Assembly (NCBI GenBank): GCA_014529385.2
Contig: CM043969.1
Coordinates: 16,256,446-16,320,445 of the forward strand
Length of the DNA stretch: 64,000 nucleotides
Reading direction: 5' to 3'
From: Adiantum capillus-veneris
Taxonomy: Eukaryota; Streptophyta; Polypodiopsida; Polypodiales; Pteridaceae
Shown: one piece after another, positions 45,401 through 57,545 of the stretch
How the letters are laid out: each line of letters begins with the position of its first letter
How positions within the stretch are numbered: position 1 is the stretch's first letter
Position numbers and translations under genes: made by a program
The notes under the pieces: model-generated
The model's database searches: none
Seen by the model: only the letters and a program-made list of their open reading frames with translations
What the model was told of the DNA's origin: nothing

Positions 45401-45947
45401 TGCTGAAAAGTAGGAGAGAGAAGAGAGAGGGAGATGACTGAGAGAGGAAAGGAGGTAGAGTGTGTGCTGAAAAGTAGGAGAGAGAAGAGACAGAGAGGAG
45501 TAATTTCGGAGGGAAATAAAAAAAGGTGTAAAGTTTCATATTTTGCAGGTGTAGCTCTTATATTTTGAGACAGAAATTTGATTTTTGAGTATATATATAG
45601 GTTGGGGAGAATTTTTGAGTAAAAGTGAGATTTTTTTCATTTTTTTTGAAAAATGTGTTTTTTTGGGTTGAGGCTATGGACGCCCTTGATGATGTGACAA
45701 AAGAAAGGGGGGAAGGGTAGCTATTGTCATAAGGACCACCACTCTTTTGGGTAAAGAGAGAATGTACCTATCCTCCCTCCTTAGCCCCTATTTCAACCTA
45801 CAAAAAGCCTATGACAGCCTTAAAAAAATCCTATGAGAATACCCTCATTCAATGGCCTTGTCTCCTAAACCACACATATTTTCAGCCTTCATCCCTTAAA
45901 ATTAGGGATCCTTACAAGGACCTTTGGGGTTCATATTTTTCCTAATG

Positions 45948-46139
45948 CATCATTCAATAATCAATTCTCATCAATCTCAAGTTTAATTCCATAAATACTA
46001 TCGTGACAGAAAAATATCATATACCAAGTCCAAATCCAATTTCAAATATAACTCCAAATGCAAATATCTGCCAACATAAACGCGGGTAACAAAAGCATGC
46101 TAGGACAGCGATGGCCAGCCATTGATGCATGATTTTGTG
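45948..46139. other. Spacer right of E2
   Basis: AT-rich, no feature recognised. Confidence 0.5.
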
Positions 46140-46980
46140 ATCAATGCTGCCTAAATCAATGAATCTACATCCGACGTGCTGCCTAAATGGGCGAATCGGT
46201 ACTTGTGTTGCCTAAACCGGCAGATTTGCACTTAATATTGTTGGAAACAATAAATGTCTTATTTAACAGTGTGCTACCTAAATCGACAGCTGTGTACTCG
46301 TGTTGCATAAATTGGCAGATATGCACAAGGATGAGCAGCTACACATCATTTCAAATCACTTTTTGACCACCTATTGATCAACAATAAGCACTTCAAAGCA
46401 TTTCTTACCACCTAAACACCACTTTTACTCCTTGTGAGCAATTAAAGTGCTTTAGATTGCAGATTGGTTACTTGAAAGCACTTTGAGTACTTTCTAAGAA
46501 CCATTCACTATTGTGGAGAACTTTCTAACCACCTGGCTACCACTTTCTTTGCACCATAAAGCAAAACTTACCACTTGGTCAAAACTTCATAACCACCTAG
46601 AAAGCAGTATAGAGCTATATCAAAGTACTTCAAAGTAATTTGAAGGATCCTTTCACCACTTTGAAACACTTTCTTACCACCTATCAAGCATTTTCAAGCA
46701 TATTGTAGGCACCATTGAACACTTCAAAGCACTTTTAGGTGCTTTTAAGGCATTTATTAGCACTTTCTAGGCACTTGTGAGCACTATGAAGCCTTTTCTA
46801 ACCACTTGGTCAGCAATTCCTACTTCAAGTAAGCAGTTTAGAGCTATCTCAAAGCACTTCATAACATGAAGCATATCTAGTCTTAACTCCAACCACTTGG
46901 TCAACACATTCTCGTCATCTATTGAGAAATTTGAATTTATCACGAAGCACTTCTAGGCACTTTTAGCAGCAAGCTGACCT
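46140..46980. repeat. Array of TGCCTAAACCGGCAG and AAGCACTTCAAAGCA motifs
   Basis: Five diverged copies of a TGCCTAAAYCGGCAGATTTGCA-type unit (46,145-46,330, unit split here for length: TGCCTAAA then CGGCAGAT) are followed by some 25 copies of AGCACTT/TTACCACCT motifs. The same motifs occur complementary at 53,072-53,650, including TTGATCAACA with its neighbours. It looks like subterminal arrays of a large DNA transposon, but the order of motifs is not a simple mirror, so the ends are not established. Confidence 0.55.
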
Positions 46981-47015
46981 GCAAGGAGTTCAAATCTTCT
47001 TTAAGCCGCCCTGAA

Positions 47016-48166
47016 TCAGTATTGACACCTGCCTTGGACAACATCTACCTCTACCTCTACCTCCCATGGATCTAAATCAGGTGAGGTTTTGAGCACCTCT
47101 AGCTCCTTGTTTAGTTCGTCCAATTCCTTATAGAAGTCACTAAAAGAAAAAAAATTCCCTTCATTTCTAAGCCACAGGTCCCTCTTTTGCTCCAGCTGCA
47201 CTTTCACTCGTCCAATAGCCTTTTTTGCTCATTCTCCTAGCCACTAAGTCCCTCCGCCATGCTAAGCACCAGCTGAATATACATTGGTGTCTCTACTGCC
47301 TGAAATGGCTGCAGCTTGCTTGCCAACATTGTCGGTATTGATGACAAGGCACCGTCACAAATAGATGCTTCTATATGAATGACACCTGTCAAGCCATAAT
47401 CGGTGCGGAACTTGTTGATCTTCCGCTCCAAACCCCCTTTTTGCATCTTGCAGTTTTCAAGGACACTGTCACCAAACCTTGCCCATGCAATCCAATGTTC
47501 AGTCGGATCACTCTGCTGCTCGACACCTCTCATACAAGAAACCTCGTGCAATTTTTTCTAGAAACTCACCATTGGATGGGGTTGCTTGATATACCTTCTA
47601 GTACAAAAGCCGGCACTCGTCAACGAACTCATATCCTCACATGGTTGAGAAATAGCTTTGTGCTTTTCTTGTGCAGACACTTGAAGTCACTCAACCACTC
47701 CTCATCGGGGATATCTTTATCTGTGAGCTCTTTAGGCAGCTTCCCCTCTAGGTTGAGCCCGTACTCCTCACGCAATTCCTTGACCGAGAATAAAAATAAT
47801 GATAGCCGTGGGTAATCCATTGCTAAAAGCACCAAAAAATAGGCCTTGTTGAAAGCCCAACTTTGCAAACACTAAAGCAATGGAAAAAAAACAATGCAAA
47901 ACATACACATGCATACCTTTCGATGACTTCATTGACAACTTTGAGTTGGATGCAATGCATTCCATAGTGCCAGGTAGAGCCTTTACCCCCGCTTTTGATA
48001 AACTGCTTTGCGTTGCGAGCTCATTGGTTGGAGGGGTTTGATCTTGAAGTTCAGGTTCAGACATTGTGCCCTTCTTGGTCTTGTGCCTTGGTAAACCGCG
48101 TGCAGGTGACTTCATCTTGCAGCCTATAGCTTGATTGTATAGTAAAGAGGATGAGCTTATGAGCAC
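47016..48166 (-). CDS. Hypothetical multi-exon gene fragment
   Basis: Coherent minus-strand pieces: KSPARGLPRHKTKKGTMSEP (about 48,115), KELREEYGLNLEGKLPKELT with DIPDEEWLSDFKCLHKKSTK (about 47,780-47,640), and INKFRTDYGLTGVIHIEASI (about 47,420). Basic/acidic mix, no known domain. It lies inside the motif array unit and probably belongs to the same mobile element. Exon borders not resolved. Confidence 0.35.
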
Positions 48167-48707
48167 GCAGAGAAAGACTAATGCCTACATCTCTAAGTGC
48201 TACAGAACGATGCATGCAAAGATTGACTTCGATAATACAGACAGGCAAAACGGGACATGCAAACTGTTTATGAGCACGGCTGGTGACCTTTGTTTGCAAA
48301 AGGGATGCATGTCTTATGAGCACGAGGAGAAAGACTAATGCATGCATGCCTGTAGCTCCAAGGCTACAGTATTCATAATGCATGCAAAGATTCACTTCAA
48401 AAGCAGCAGAAAAACGGCACATGCAGACATGGAAACCTCAGCAGTTCAAAATGGCAGTAGGTTAACCTTCTCAGTCCGCTAGATTAGAGACGAGAGTGAA
48501 GAAATGTCTGCAAACCTCAACAATAGGGTTTACCTTCTTAGTTCGGCAAAACAAAGGTGATAGTGAATGAGACGATCATTTGTGTCAAAGCTCAGGGAAA
48601 AGTTGACGTCAATGTCGTCCTATGACAAGTCACATCACGCATACCTTGGAATGATGTCTGAGGCGCCCCTCCCTATAATGAATGGCCCCTTCAAACTACT
48701 AAGGCCA

Positions 48708-51650
48708 TTAACATTTTAAAATTCCCCTTTTCTTTTTTGAATTTATTACAAGTTTCTTTCCAAAGTAATCTCTTGGTTGTACCCCAAAAGGTGAAATAGT
48801 GGCACCATATACATGCTTAAACCTAGCCTTATCATCCAATTTTTTGTGTTGCACTTGTGGCACTAAACCATAAGCCAAACAACCAAAAACATGCATGTGC
48901 TCAATAGATGGCTTTCTATCATGCCATGCTTCATATGGAGTCATAGCTGCAACGCTTTTGTAGGGCACTTGTTGAGTACATAAGTGGCACACATGACAGC
49001 TTCGAGCCAAAACAAATAAGCTTGACTCTTGACCATACATCTTTCCATTTCCGTAAGAGACCTGTTTTTCCTCTGAGCAACACCAATTTGTTGGGGCGTA
49101 TGCGGAACTGTACATTGGTGTTTTATACCACAACTAGCCAGAAATGCATTAAATTTATGAGACATATACTCCACCCCTAATCAAAATTGAGGATACCCAT
49201 AGTACATTTTGAGGCATTTTCAACCATATCAAGAAATTTCTTGAAACACATGAACACTTTGGAATTAGCTTTCAGCGGCTATACCCATTCCTGGAGTAGT
49301 CATCAATGAAAGTCACGAAGTACAAGTAATTTCCCAAGGACGGAGTTTGCATAGGCCCACAAACATCACTATGCACAAGTTGCAATCTGCATGTAGCATG
49401 AACTGACCCATCCTTTGGAAACTTAGCACAGTGCATTTTACCCAAAATCCAGCCTTCATGAACATGTTTGACAGGTGCTTCAGGAGGTGGCAAAGAAGCA
49501 ACCATATCAGATTTTTGCAAACGCAGCAAACTGGCAAAATTTAGATGCCCAGAACATGCATGCCACAGGTTTGCATCTGAAACAACCCTTGAATCTACAA
49601 CTGCATTCACAAATTTTTTTCACACTTGTCATACAAAGTGAGCTTATACAGCCCACGGCACAAAAGGCTAGATGCAAAGATTTCATCACCAAAACTGAGA
49701 TCATGAACTGTACATCCGTCATCCACAAATTTGACTACAAGTCCAAGTCTGGCAAGTGCAGATACAGACAAAAGATTCTTCTTGATCCCAGGTACATAAA
49801 GTGCACCAACAAGTGTGAAAGAACTGTTATTTGCAGCAGTAAGCACAAACTTTCCAACTCCTTGAATCGGATAAGAGGCATTGTTGGCACAAGTGACTAA
49901 ATTCCCATGAGGGAAAGACTCAAGAGAGGTGAACAATTCACGATGTGAGGTAATGTGCTTTATAGCACCACTGTCAAAATACCACACATGTGAATTTGCA
50001 GCAACTGACATGCATGCATCATGGACAACAGGATTGTAAGTGCACTCTATACTAAAAGCCCATTCTGCATCAACATCAGCATCACAGTCTCCTTTCATAA
50101 AAGACTCAACAATGGCTGCATTTGTAGTGGAACCATCATTTGCAATGGAACCACCCTCTTTCTTCTAAGCCTCTTTGGCCTTCAACTTAGGACACTGCTT
50201 GATCAAGTGATCATTACCTTTACAATAATGGCAACGCATCTTCTTTTTGCCCTTATCACTAGAATTTCTAGACAAATTTCTGCTAGTAGAAGCATTAGGA
50301 ATAGGTGATTTTCCACTCGTAAAAGAACCATAAGAAGTGACTGCATTGTTATTATCGCCCTTTCTTTGAGCATCAATAAAAGCCTATTCAACTGCACGCT
50401 ATCTAGTCCTGTTTTTCCTAGAAAGTGACTCTTGCAACAGCAATGTGCATAATGCATCAAACTTGACAACTTCAATATTTTCTTGGGTCATAAGTCTCCA
50501 AGTACTAGCAAAAGTTTGGTAAAAATCTGGTAAGGCATCAAGAACAGTCTGCACAAGGGAACTGTCTGAAATGACTTCACCTACAAAAATAATTTTCTCA
50601 TTGATATCCTTCACACCAACAAGGAAATTTCCATATCATCTTTCTCATGCATAATCTTTGACTCCAACTCTTTATGCAGCAATGCAATTTTTGCCTCATT
50701 GCGGCTTACATAAAGATAGCCAAAATATCCCAAGACTGTTTTGTAAATTTTGCTGAATGAATGTGAGGAGTAATGGTGCGCTTTACATAGAATGCAACCA
50801 ACACATTATGCGCATCCTTTACATCCCAACAAGCTTGTTCTGCCATAGGCAAAACAACTCTAACAACATCAATCCTTGCAACAAGACCTGCCACATCCTC
50901 AACATCGCCTACATCCTCAGAACCAGGACGTACATCAATGCCCTGCACAATATTCCAGACGCCCTTTGATACAAGAACATGTTGCATCATGTAAGCCCAC
51001 ATAGGGTAATTGTCCCCATCCAATCTGTCCTCACCAGAGCAAACATCTTGAACACATCTGTGTTGTTGTCAGCCATGGAAAATTCCTGCACTTATGTGAA
51101 AACTACCCAAAATGAGGAGAAATTAAGTGAGACTAGCACGTGCTATATAGCACAACCCGTAGTAGACTGTATGGGATCTATTACGCAGTAATTAGCGCTA
51201 ATAAAAATTTTGCACAAAATGAAAAAATTGTCGGTGTAGACCTGGCTGTTGTGGAAATGGAGGTCGAAATGAGCTCATTGAAATCGGAGAAAGTGAGCAC
51301 GCGTGTGCTGGAGTAGCTGGTGAGTAAGCCTGAGAGGACATGACCTGCTCTGATACCAATTGTTGGATTTAGGGTTGCAAGAAAATACACATAGCTTGGA
51401 GAAGATGAAGGAAGCTCAAGGCACACAACAGAGAGTATATTACTTAGTGTGCAATGGAAAGATGGATAGCCCTAGAGTGATGGGCGTATATACAATGCAC
51501 GGGGGGAAAAAACTCCTAAAAAGGGAAAAAATGCCCCGACGGTCCGAAGTGTTTTCACACACATCACTACCACATGTATATGGTAACATATGTTGGTGTT
51601 GTAATTTTGATATTCTTCTTAAGCTTAGTATTAGCACATGCTATGGTTAA
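48708..51650 (-). mobile_element. Ty1/copia retroelement fossil (5' LTR, gag, protease, integrase)
   Basis: Minus strand: LTR from about 51,650 to 51,361 with a TATATACG box near 51,490. The primer-binding site TGGTATCAGAGCAGGTC (initiator tRNA-Met type) lies two bases inside, at 51,342-51,358. Gag (UBN2-like) starts MDGDNYPMWAYMMQHVL, with a CCHC knuckle (CHYCKGNDHLIKQC). Next are a protease region (WYFDSGAIKHIT, D-S-G), a GAG-pre-integrase finger (LWHACSGHLNFASL) and an integrase core (DVCGPM, FIDDYSR, PHTPQQIGVAQRKN, TPYEAW). Reverse transcriptase, RNase H and the 3' LTR are not present, so the copy is truncated. It is broken, with several interruptions. Confidence 0.92.
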
Positions 51651-53071
51651 GACTAGGTAGAGCCCTACCATTTGGAGTGAGTGAAACTTGTTTATGAATC
51701 TCTACCTTGCATCTCAATCTTGATCATCCACCGATCCTACCTTAATTTCACAGATGGGCCATGTTTTCTTTTAGTTATCACACGGATGATGGCATTTTAT
51801 CAAAAATTTTAAGTTGCAATTTTGCTAGACATTGGGATATATTTATCTAAATGTAGTATTCAATACTTTAGAAAGATTTGTTGCTGCCAGATATTCAAAA
51901 TGTTGAATTTTTCCCCCTTTAACTGCCTAGAAAGTTGCAGGGATGATTTCTGTACATAATTTGTTCATGAGGCAGTACGTTTCACTCGTCCATTCATTCT
52001 TAATACTTTTGAAGATAAAATGGGTTGTTGACCTTCTCATTTCAAGTGTGTATTGAGAAACAAATGATGCTAGCAAAATGTGTTTGCAAGAACAGAATTT
52101 CAAGTAGCATGAGAGATACATTGCTAACCACGTTTTGAAAATTCATATACTATACTGTTATGATTTCTGCATGATCTTTTTGTGCCTCCTTCTATCTACC
52201 AAGGTTGTCAAATGTCATGAACGCATCTGTAGGGCTTAAAATTTATTGCATTTATAAAATTGTGACAATTTTTTGATTTTGTCCTCTTAAAATGGCTCAT
52301 TGTTATCTTTTACTAGTTGTTAATACATTAGCACTAGACAACACCATTATCTTTATTAGGTTTACCACAACTTCACATAATTACAAGTCAATGTCTTGAT
52401 TGAACTTAACTAAATGATTTTGATAATGATCTTCATATTTCTAACTTGTTTATTGTCTAAGATTCATAACAACAGATGCAAACCATAATGTGAGGCAGTC
52501 AGATAAGTCATCTCGTTGTTTTATTTCAAAAAAATATTTTAAAAGCTTTAGTGATAATATACTATCCATGTTCTATCAAATTCTATGATACCTTCCTCGC
52601 TTGTTATCAATCAAATTTTAAACTAATCTATTTATTAGTACTTGGTTGAGTATACTACCTCTCTCATACAAGATTGTTCCACACTCCTCGATGTGTTTAC
52701 TAATACCATTCAAAGAGACAACGCAATTCTCTCTAGACGCACACATAGGTACATATGTTTTCAGTTGCAACATACCCTCCAGGTATGTCCATCGAATACA
52801 TCACTACTCTTTTCATATTTTGTTTGTATGCATTGTCCTATACGTTGAAATCGAACACTTCTCACATCTTGGCTCCTACTTCAATTGAATGAAATTTTTG
52901 TTGACATGATTTGTCGTTAAGCTCTGTAACTACTCACATCAGCTAAGATATTTTGGATTCATGAGCAACAGTTTGTAAGTATTGTGATATACTCCAAAGT
53001 GGTGTCAAACATATAGTAAATGTTTTTCTCCTTTATGTCTTGTCTAGTCCATTGGTCACAAGCACAAAGAT
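51651..53071. other. AT-rich stretch, no gene recognised
   Basis: Only short frames. No LTR, LINE or TIR ends were recognised. Probably the part of the host element interrupted by the copia insertion. Confidence 0.5.
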
Positions 53072-53650
53072 TCGCCGGTTTAGGTAGCAAGTGCTTTGAA
53101 AGTGCTTTTGATGAAAGTGCTTTGAAGTGCTTACTGTTGATCAAGAAGTGGTCATGAAGTGATTTGAAATACTTTTTGGTACCAAGAAAGTGGTAACTAG
53201 GTGCTTTGAAAGTGCTTTGAAAGTGATAGCTAGGTGCTTAGAAAGTGGTGACCAGGTGGTTAGAACTCGGGGAGGTCACCTAATAAAAATGTAACCTATC
53301 ACGTGAGTTCAACAGAAGGGTATTTAAAGTTCTTGAAACTTACAAAAATATATATACATAAGGGCACTATTTTTTCAACTTTGAAAAAAATTTATAGATT
53401 TTAAAAGAAAAGGGTACATTATATTCTTAACAAAATTCACAGATAAGGGGTTTTACAAACATGTCTTGCACGCACGTGATATGGTAGTTTTACACATAGT
53501 GAACCACCCGAGGGTTAGAAAGTGCTCTGAAGTGCTCAATGGTCCTCAATAGGTGGTTAAAAAGTGCTAAACAAGTTGTTAGAAAGTGCTAAGAAATGAC
53601 TAGAAAGCGTTTTGATAAGATTTGTCAAGCATTTTCTTATTTGCTTTGAA
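53072..53650. repeat. Array of AAGTGCTTTGAAAGTG motifs (complement of the 46-kb array)
   Basis: Starts GCCGGTTTAGGTAGC and continues with about 15 copies of AAGTGCTTTGAAAGTGGT-like units and a GATCAAGAAGTGGTC block matching the 46-kb array in reverse. Interrupted by a MITE at 53,266-53,512. Confidence 0.65.
53266..53512. mobile_element. MITE with 8-bp target duplication (hAT-like)
   Basis: 247 bp flanked by exact GGTTAGAA (53,258-53,265 and 53,513-53,520). Ends: CTCGGGGAGGTCACC and the complement of CTCGGGTGGTTCACTATG. AT-rich interior with no coding capacity. An 8-bp duplication points to hAT, although the terminal bases are not classic hAT. Confidence 0.8.
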
Positions 53651-53889
53651 TTCTTTAGAAGAAGTTGAATAGAAGCATTCAAGCTTGTGCACTTAAGTCC
53701 ATTCAAGCATGAAATGATCTTACTCTCCACTTTTGTTTATGCTATGGTTGGCAAGAAAGGAATATGGCTTTGGAATTTGAATTAGAAGCCTTGACGTCCC
53801 GAAGAGCATTTATGGATATAGCCATCAAATATATCTAGGAAAAGGGTAGAGGCATCATTGTCCCCTCACCACCGACTAAAGCCTCTGTT

Positions 53890-55254
53890 TTGAAACCGTT
53901 CGTGTGTATTGGGGGTGACTGTGTTGCATGTGGGAAACCCCTCTCAGTTAACCACATGGCAGGGTTCTTCTCGCTAGAATGTCAACACAAATATCACCCA
54001 TTTTGCTTTGCAGTTCTATATAGCACTATGGCAGAGTGCACAATAAAGATTCTAGAAATTTCCAAGTGCTTAGCACTCATAATTGATTACACAGAGCTGG
54101 AGGGTGGATTCGGTATACTCAGATTCAATCCACCTGTCATGAGATAAGTCCCTTAACATGATTTTTTTCTTCGTAGAAACCAATGCTGACAAAAGTTTTC
54201 GTCTGCTTGAGCTTGACGAGAACAATATAGAACTGTCTGAACTTGACAAGAACAACATACAGCTATATGAGGGGATTTAGCATGGCAAGGCTGTTGTAAA
54301 AAGTGGGGATAGAGTGGAGGACCCCGAGGCTGAACCCTTTGTGGTTGAGAACCATGGCCAGGAAACCATTGAACATGACTCTAGCAAGGTCTCAACCGAC
54401 AACCACAAAGGTAATGAAGTTCATATATGTAGTGTTTCATTTTTGTTTGAGTAGATTTAGGTTTTTTCCACCTAAACCTTACAATGATCCCAGAGGATAA
54501 AGTGGAGGATGCAGATGATGTGGAGACATTACTAGTAATTGCAGATACCCTGAGAAAGAAATGCAAATAACAGCAAGAGGAAGGAGTGCATCATCTAGAT
54601 CCAAAGAAAAGTACTAATCAAGACCCCCCCAAAACCCATGCACATCGAAAACTTTAAGTTCCATGTGCTTTTTGTGCTATTTACTTATTTTGAATATAAG
54701 ATAAATTTTTTGTCTCATGGTGTCAATCTTCACTACAATTTACTAGGTGTGGTTTTTTGGGCACTGTAGTAAAAATACAAGTGATTGGTAATGTTGGGCA
54801 CCAACATTGTGCTCAAGAAGACTTGGGGCACTTTGATCGGGAGACACCCCTAGTAACTCAATTTCATGTCCCTCACCTTTCGGAGGATAATAGGCTTGCC
54901 TTGATCATTAATATTAAAGATCTGCTTATTGTCACTCACGACAAGAGAGAGAGACCAAGCTCGCCTAATGTAGACATGCTGCACTTTTGGAACGTGAAGC
55001 AGGACAACAATCTGAACCACTATATGCACCATTCTGCAGAGTGGTTTGTTCTTGGGGCTAGCCTGATTGTTGAAGTGTACATCTGGAACACAAGCCCTTT
55101 CCGAGACCTAGAAAAGAGGTTAGAATTGTGCTTGCCTCAGGCCCGCAGGTGTTTGAATGGGTGGATTGCAAAGGAGGCATGCAATAAAAGCTCATGGCTT
55201 GACAAGAAAGGGGAACATATGCTCTTTCTAGCCTTGGGGCACTTTTTGGAATGA
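53890..55254 (+). CDS. Hypothetical gene with RING/zinc-finger-like N-terminus
   Basis: The first frame (53,890-54,147) has CVACGKPLSVNHMAGFFSLE followed by CQHKYHPFCFAVL, a C-x2-C...C-x-H-x2-H-x2-C arrangement as in RING or related fingers. Short acidic exon-like pieces follow (LRLLELDEN-type text near 54,200; VEDPEAEPFVVENHGQETIE near 54,320). Then a 165-residue frame at 54,757-55,254 contains MLHFWNVKQDNNLNHYMHHS and SLIVEVYIWNTSPF. Introns are likely; borders not resolved. It is flanked by AAGTGGT arrays on both sides, so it is probably a mobile-element gene. Function unknown. Confidence 0.4.
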
Positions 55255-55879
55255 GTTTCCACAATTCAACAAAGATAACACCCTCCTGCTAGATGACAAA
55301 TATGCTAGGTTTGCTTGAACGATGAAGACTCCTATGTTATCTTGCCTTCTCTAGAAGACCAGATAGAAGACCAATGTGAGAGGTTTATGCATCATGAAGT
55401 TTTGCCATTTGTCTATGAGTGGAAGAAAACAAATAATTGATTGGAGTTGATCATTGCTTGTAAACTAGATTCTAGAAGAAGAGGATGGCAGACTCTTCGA
55501 AAAGCTGAATCTGTGAGGGAAAAATTATCAAGTGGCAAAGGCAAAGTGCTGCCTCCACCACCTCCACAAACACGTTATAAAAGGCCGCATTCTGATCTCC
55601 AATCTCAACAGAAATCTTAAGAGTTGTGTACCTGTGATCATTTATGTAAATATCCATGATGAGTTTAATAATGTAACTCATGATGAGGACTTCTTTTTGT
55701 AAAAGGGGAAAAAACCGACATTGTATTGCGGAAATCAATATTGATTTCTAATGTAGAAACATGATTTGCTATGCAATCGACTGTTTTGTTGTGTGCCTTG
55801 CAAGATGTCTTATTATAAGTTGATTTTAAATTGTTTTAGCAGTTTTTCTTAGGGATTTTGTAGAAGATAAATATGAGCG
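55255..55879 (+). other. Downstream part of the zinc-finger-like gene region
   Basis: Short readings such as EDQIEDQCERFMHHEVLPF and KADSSRKAESVREKL suggest that a final exon continues to about 55,620. After that the sequence is AT-rich 3' flank. No separate gene seen. Confidence 0.35.
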
Positions 55880-56690
55880 GTTAGTGAGCAGAAGTGCAAG
55901 CTATACCACTTATGAACTGTGGACCACATGCAAGTGGTTGACAACTATTTGCATTCTGTAAATTGGTAGCCACAAGCAAGTGGTAAAGAACCACTTGAAA
56001 GTAGTTCAGAACCACCTGAAAAGGACTTTTGGACCACTTGCAGTAGTACTGAACCTTTTGCTAGTGGTTAAGATAGCTCTTTCTAGTGGTTTTGAAGCAC
56101 TTGCCAGTGGTTAAGAACCTCTTGCCAATGGTCCAAAACCACTTCCAGTGGTTAAGATAGCCTTTTGCCAGTGGTTAAGATAGCACTTGCTAATGGTCCA
56201 GAACCACTTGCTACTGGTTTAGATAGCACTTGCAGGTGGTTCTGAACCACTTTCCAGTGGTTAGGAACCACTTGCCAGTGGTAAAGATAGCACTTGATAG
56301 TGGTTTAGAACCACTTGCAGGTGGTTTTGAACCACTTGCGAGTGGTTAGGAATCACTTGGTAGTGGTAAAGATAGCACTTGCTTGTGGTTTAGATAGCAC
56401 TTGCTAGTGGTTAAGATAGCACTTGATAGTAGTTCAGAACCACTTGCTAGTGGTTTAGATAGCACTTGATAGTAGTTCAGAACCACTTGCTAGTGGTTTA
56501 GATAGCACTTGCAAGTGGTCTATGAGATTGACACTACATATTCAACCAAGTGGTTCTAAAGAACTTGTAAAGGCCTTCTAGGTCACTTTCTAGGTCTTCT
56601 CCTTGCAAGCGATTTGAAAGTGGTTTGGAAAAGGTTTTGAACCACTTGATTGTGGTTTAGTGAGCACTTGTAGGTGGTCAATGATATCCA
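55880..56690. repeat. Tandem array of a 21-22 bp self-complementary unit
   Basis: Some 30 copies of units such as CCACTTGCTAGTGGTTTAG and CACTTGCCAGTGGTTAAGAT. The core CCACTTGCNAGTGG is nearly palindromic, so every unit can form a small hairpin. It likely forms the subterminal region of the element carrying the zinc-finger-like gene. Confidence 0.85.
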
Positions 56691-57323
56691 AACTATGTAT
56701 CTAAGGGTGTCTTGACAACTTTTGGGTGGCTTAAATGGATTTAAATTTTTGTAAAATATGGCTGAAGGTAGTTTAAAGCACTTGCAAGTGGATGGAAAGT
56801 TGTAAGCTACATGTACTCGAAAGAATAAAAAAGTATCAAAAACGCTTTAGCTTTTGGATAAGGAACATAAGTTTTTGAGGAACAGATACAAGAAAGCGGT
56901 ACCCAATTATACTTATGAGTCAATGTGTTTTAAATCGGCTTGCTATCAGAGGGCATGCTATTGTAGATGTGCTCATATACGGTATCACGCAAAGTGTAGA
57001 CAGTAGGCTCATTTCTCTAAGGATACAAGGGGAACTTAAGGCATCGAACTAGGTGCAAGAGTACATGGAAGCAGGAGGCCTATCACCTAATAATACATAT
57101 CGATTGGAGCATCCCTTAACTTTATCGTAAAAGTGTCCCTCAGCATAAAATGAGGTCTTCTTTATCTAATTATGCCAGGCATCCTTCTGAGTCGTGGCGG
57201 ATAGCCTCACGTCTTCTCTGTGCAACACCTTAGTATATAAAAATCAGAGTCTTCCCCCTCAGCGTTGACTACAAAGTTATCTCCAACTCATAAGGCATCG
57301 CTCAAATCATCGTGATGGCTAGC
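56691..57323. other. No gene recognised
   Basis: Mixed sequence with short frames. TTTTAAATCGGC near 56,930 faintly recalls the CCTAAATCGGC unit of the 46-kb array. Confidence 0.4.
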
Positions 57324-57539
57324 CTACATAGGTACATCAATCTCCTTGTCACTTGAAACATCTTCATCTATGTCAGCCTCTGTTGGTATGATCCTCAAGT
57401 ACTGCCATGCTTCTACGTGAGATTTGTTTGCACATCTTCTCCATTGACCATGCACACAAGCAAGACAGGGACATGACATATTTCTACACCTTAGTGTAGT
57501 CGCATCTGTTGAAGAGAAACCATTCACACAATGCATCAA
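57324..57539 (-). CDS. Cys-rich fragment (unknown)
   Basis: 71-residue frame with LRCRNMSCPCLACVHGQWRR and CANKSHVEAWQYL, a C-x4-C-x-C-x2-C...C cluster followed by H and W, likely a zinc-binding module. It lies against the LTR at 57,546. The pattern resembles Cys-rich C-terminal regions of some transposon proteins, from memory only. Partial. Confidence 0.35.
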   Translation of the reverse strand: MMHCVNGFSSTDATTLRCRNMSCPCLACVHGQWRRCANKSHVEAWQYLRIIPTEADIDEDVSSDKEIDVPM

Positions 57540-57545
57540 ACGTGA

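Noticed and set aside
45039-45441. Frames of 113-115 residues with GVE/MEW repeats
   Set aside because: Simple translation of a purine-rich tandem repeat; three frames are open at once, as expected for such repeats.
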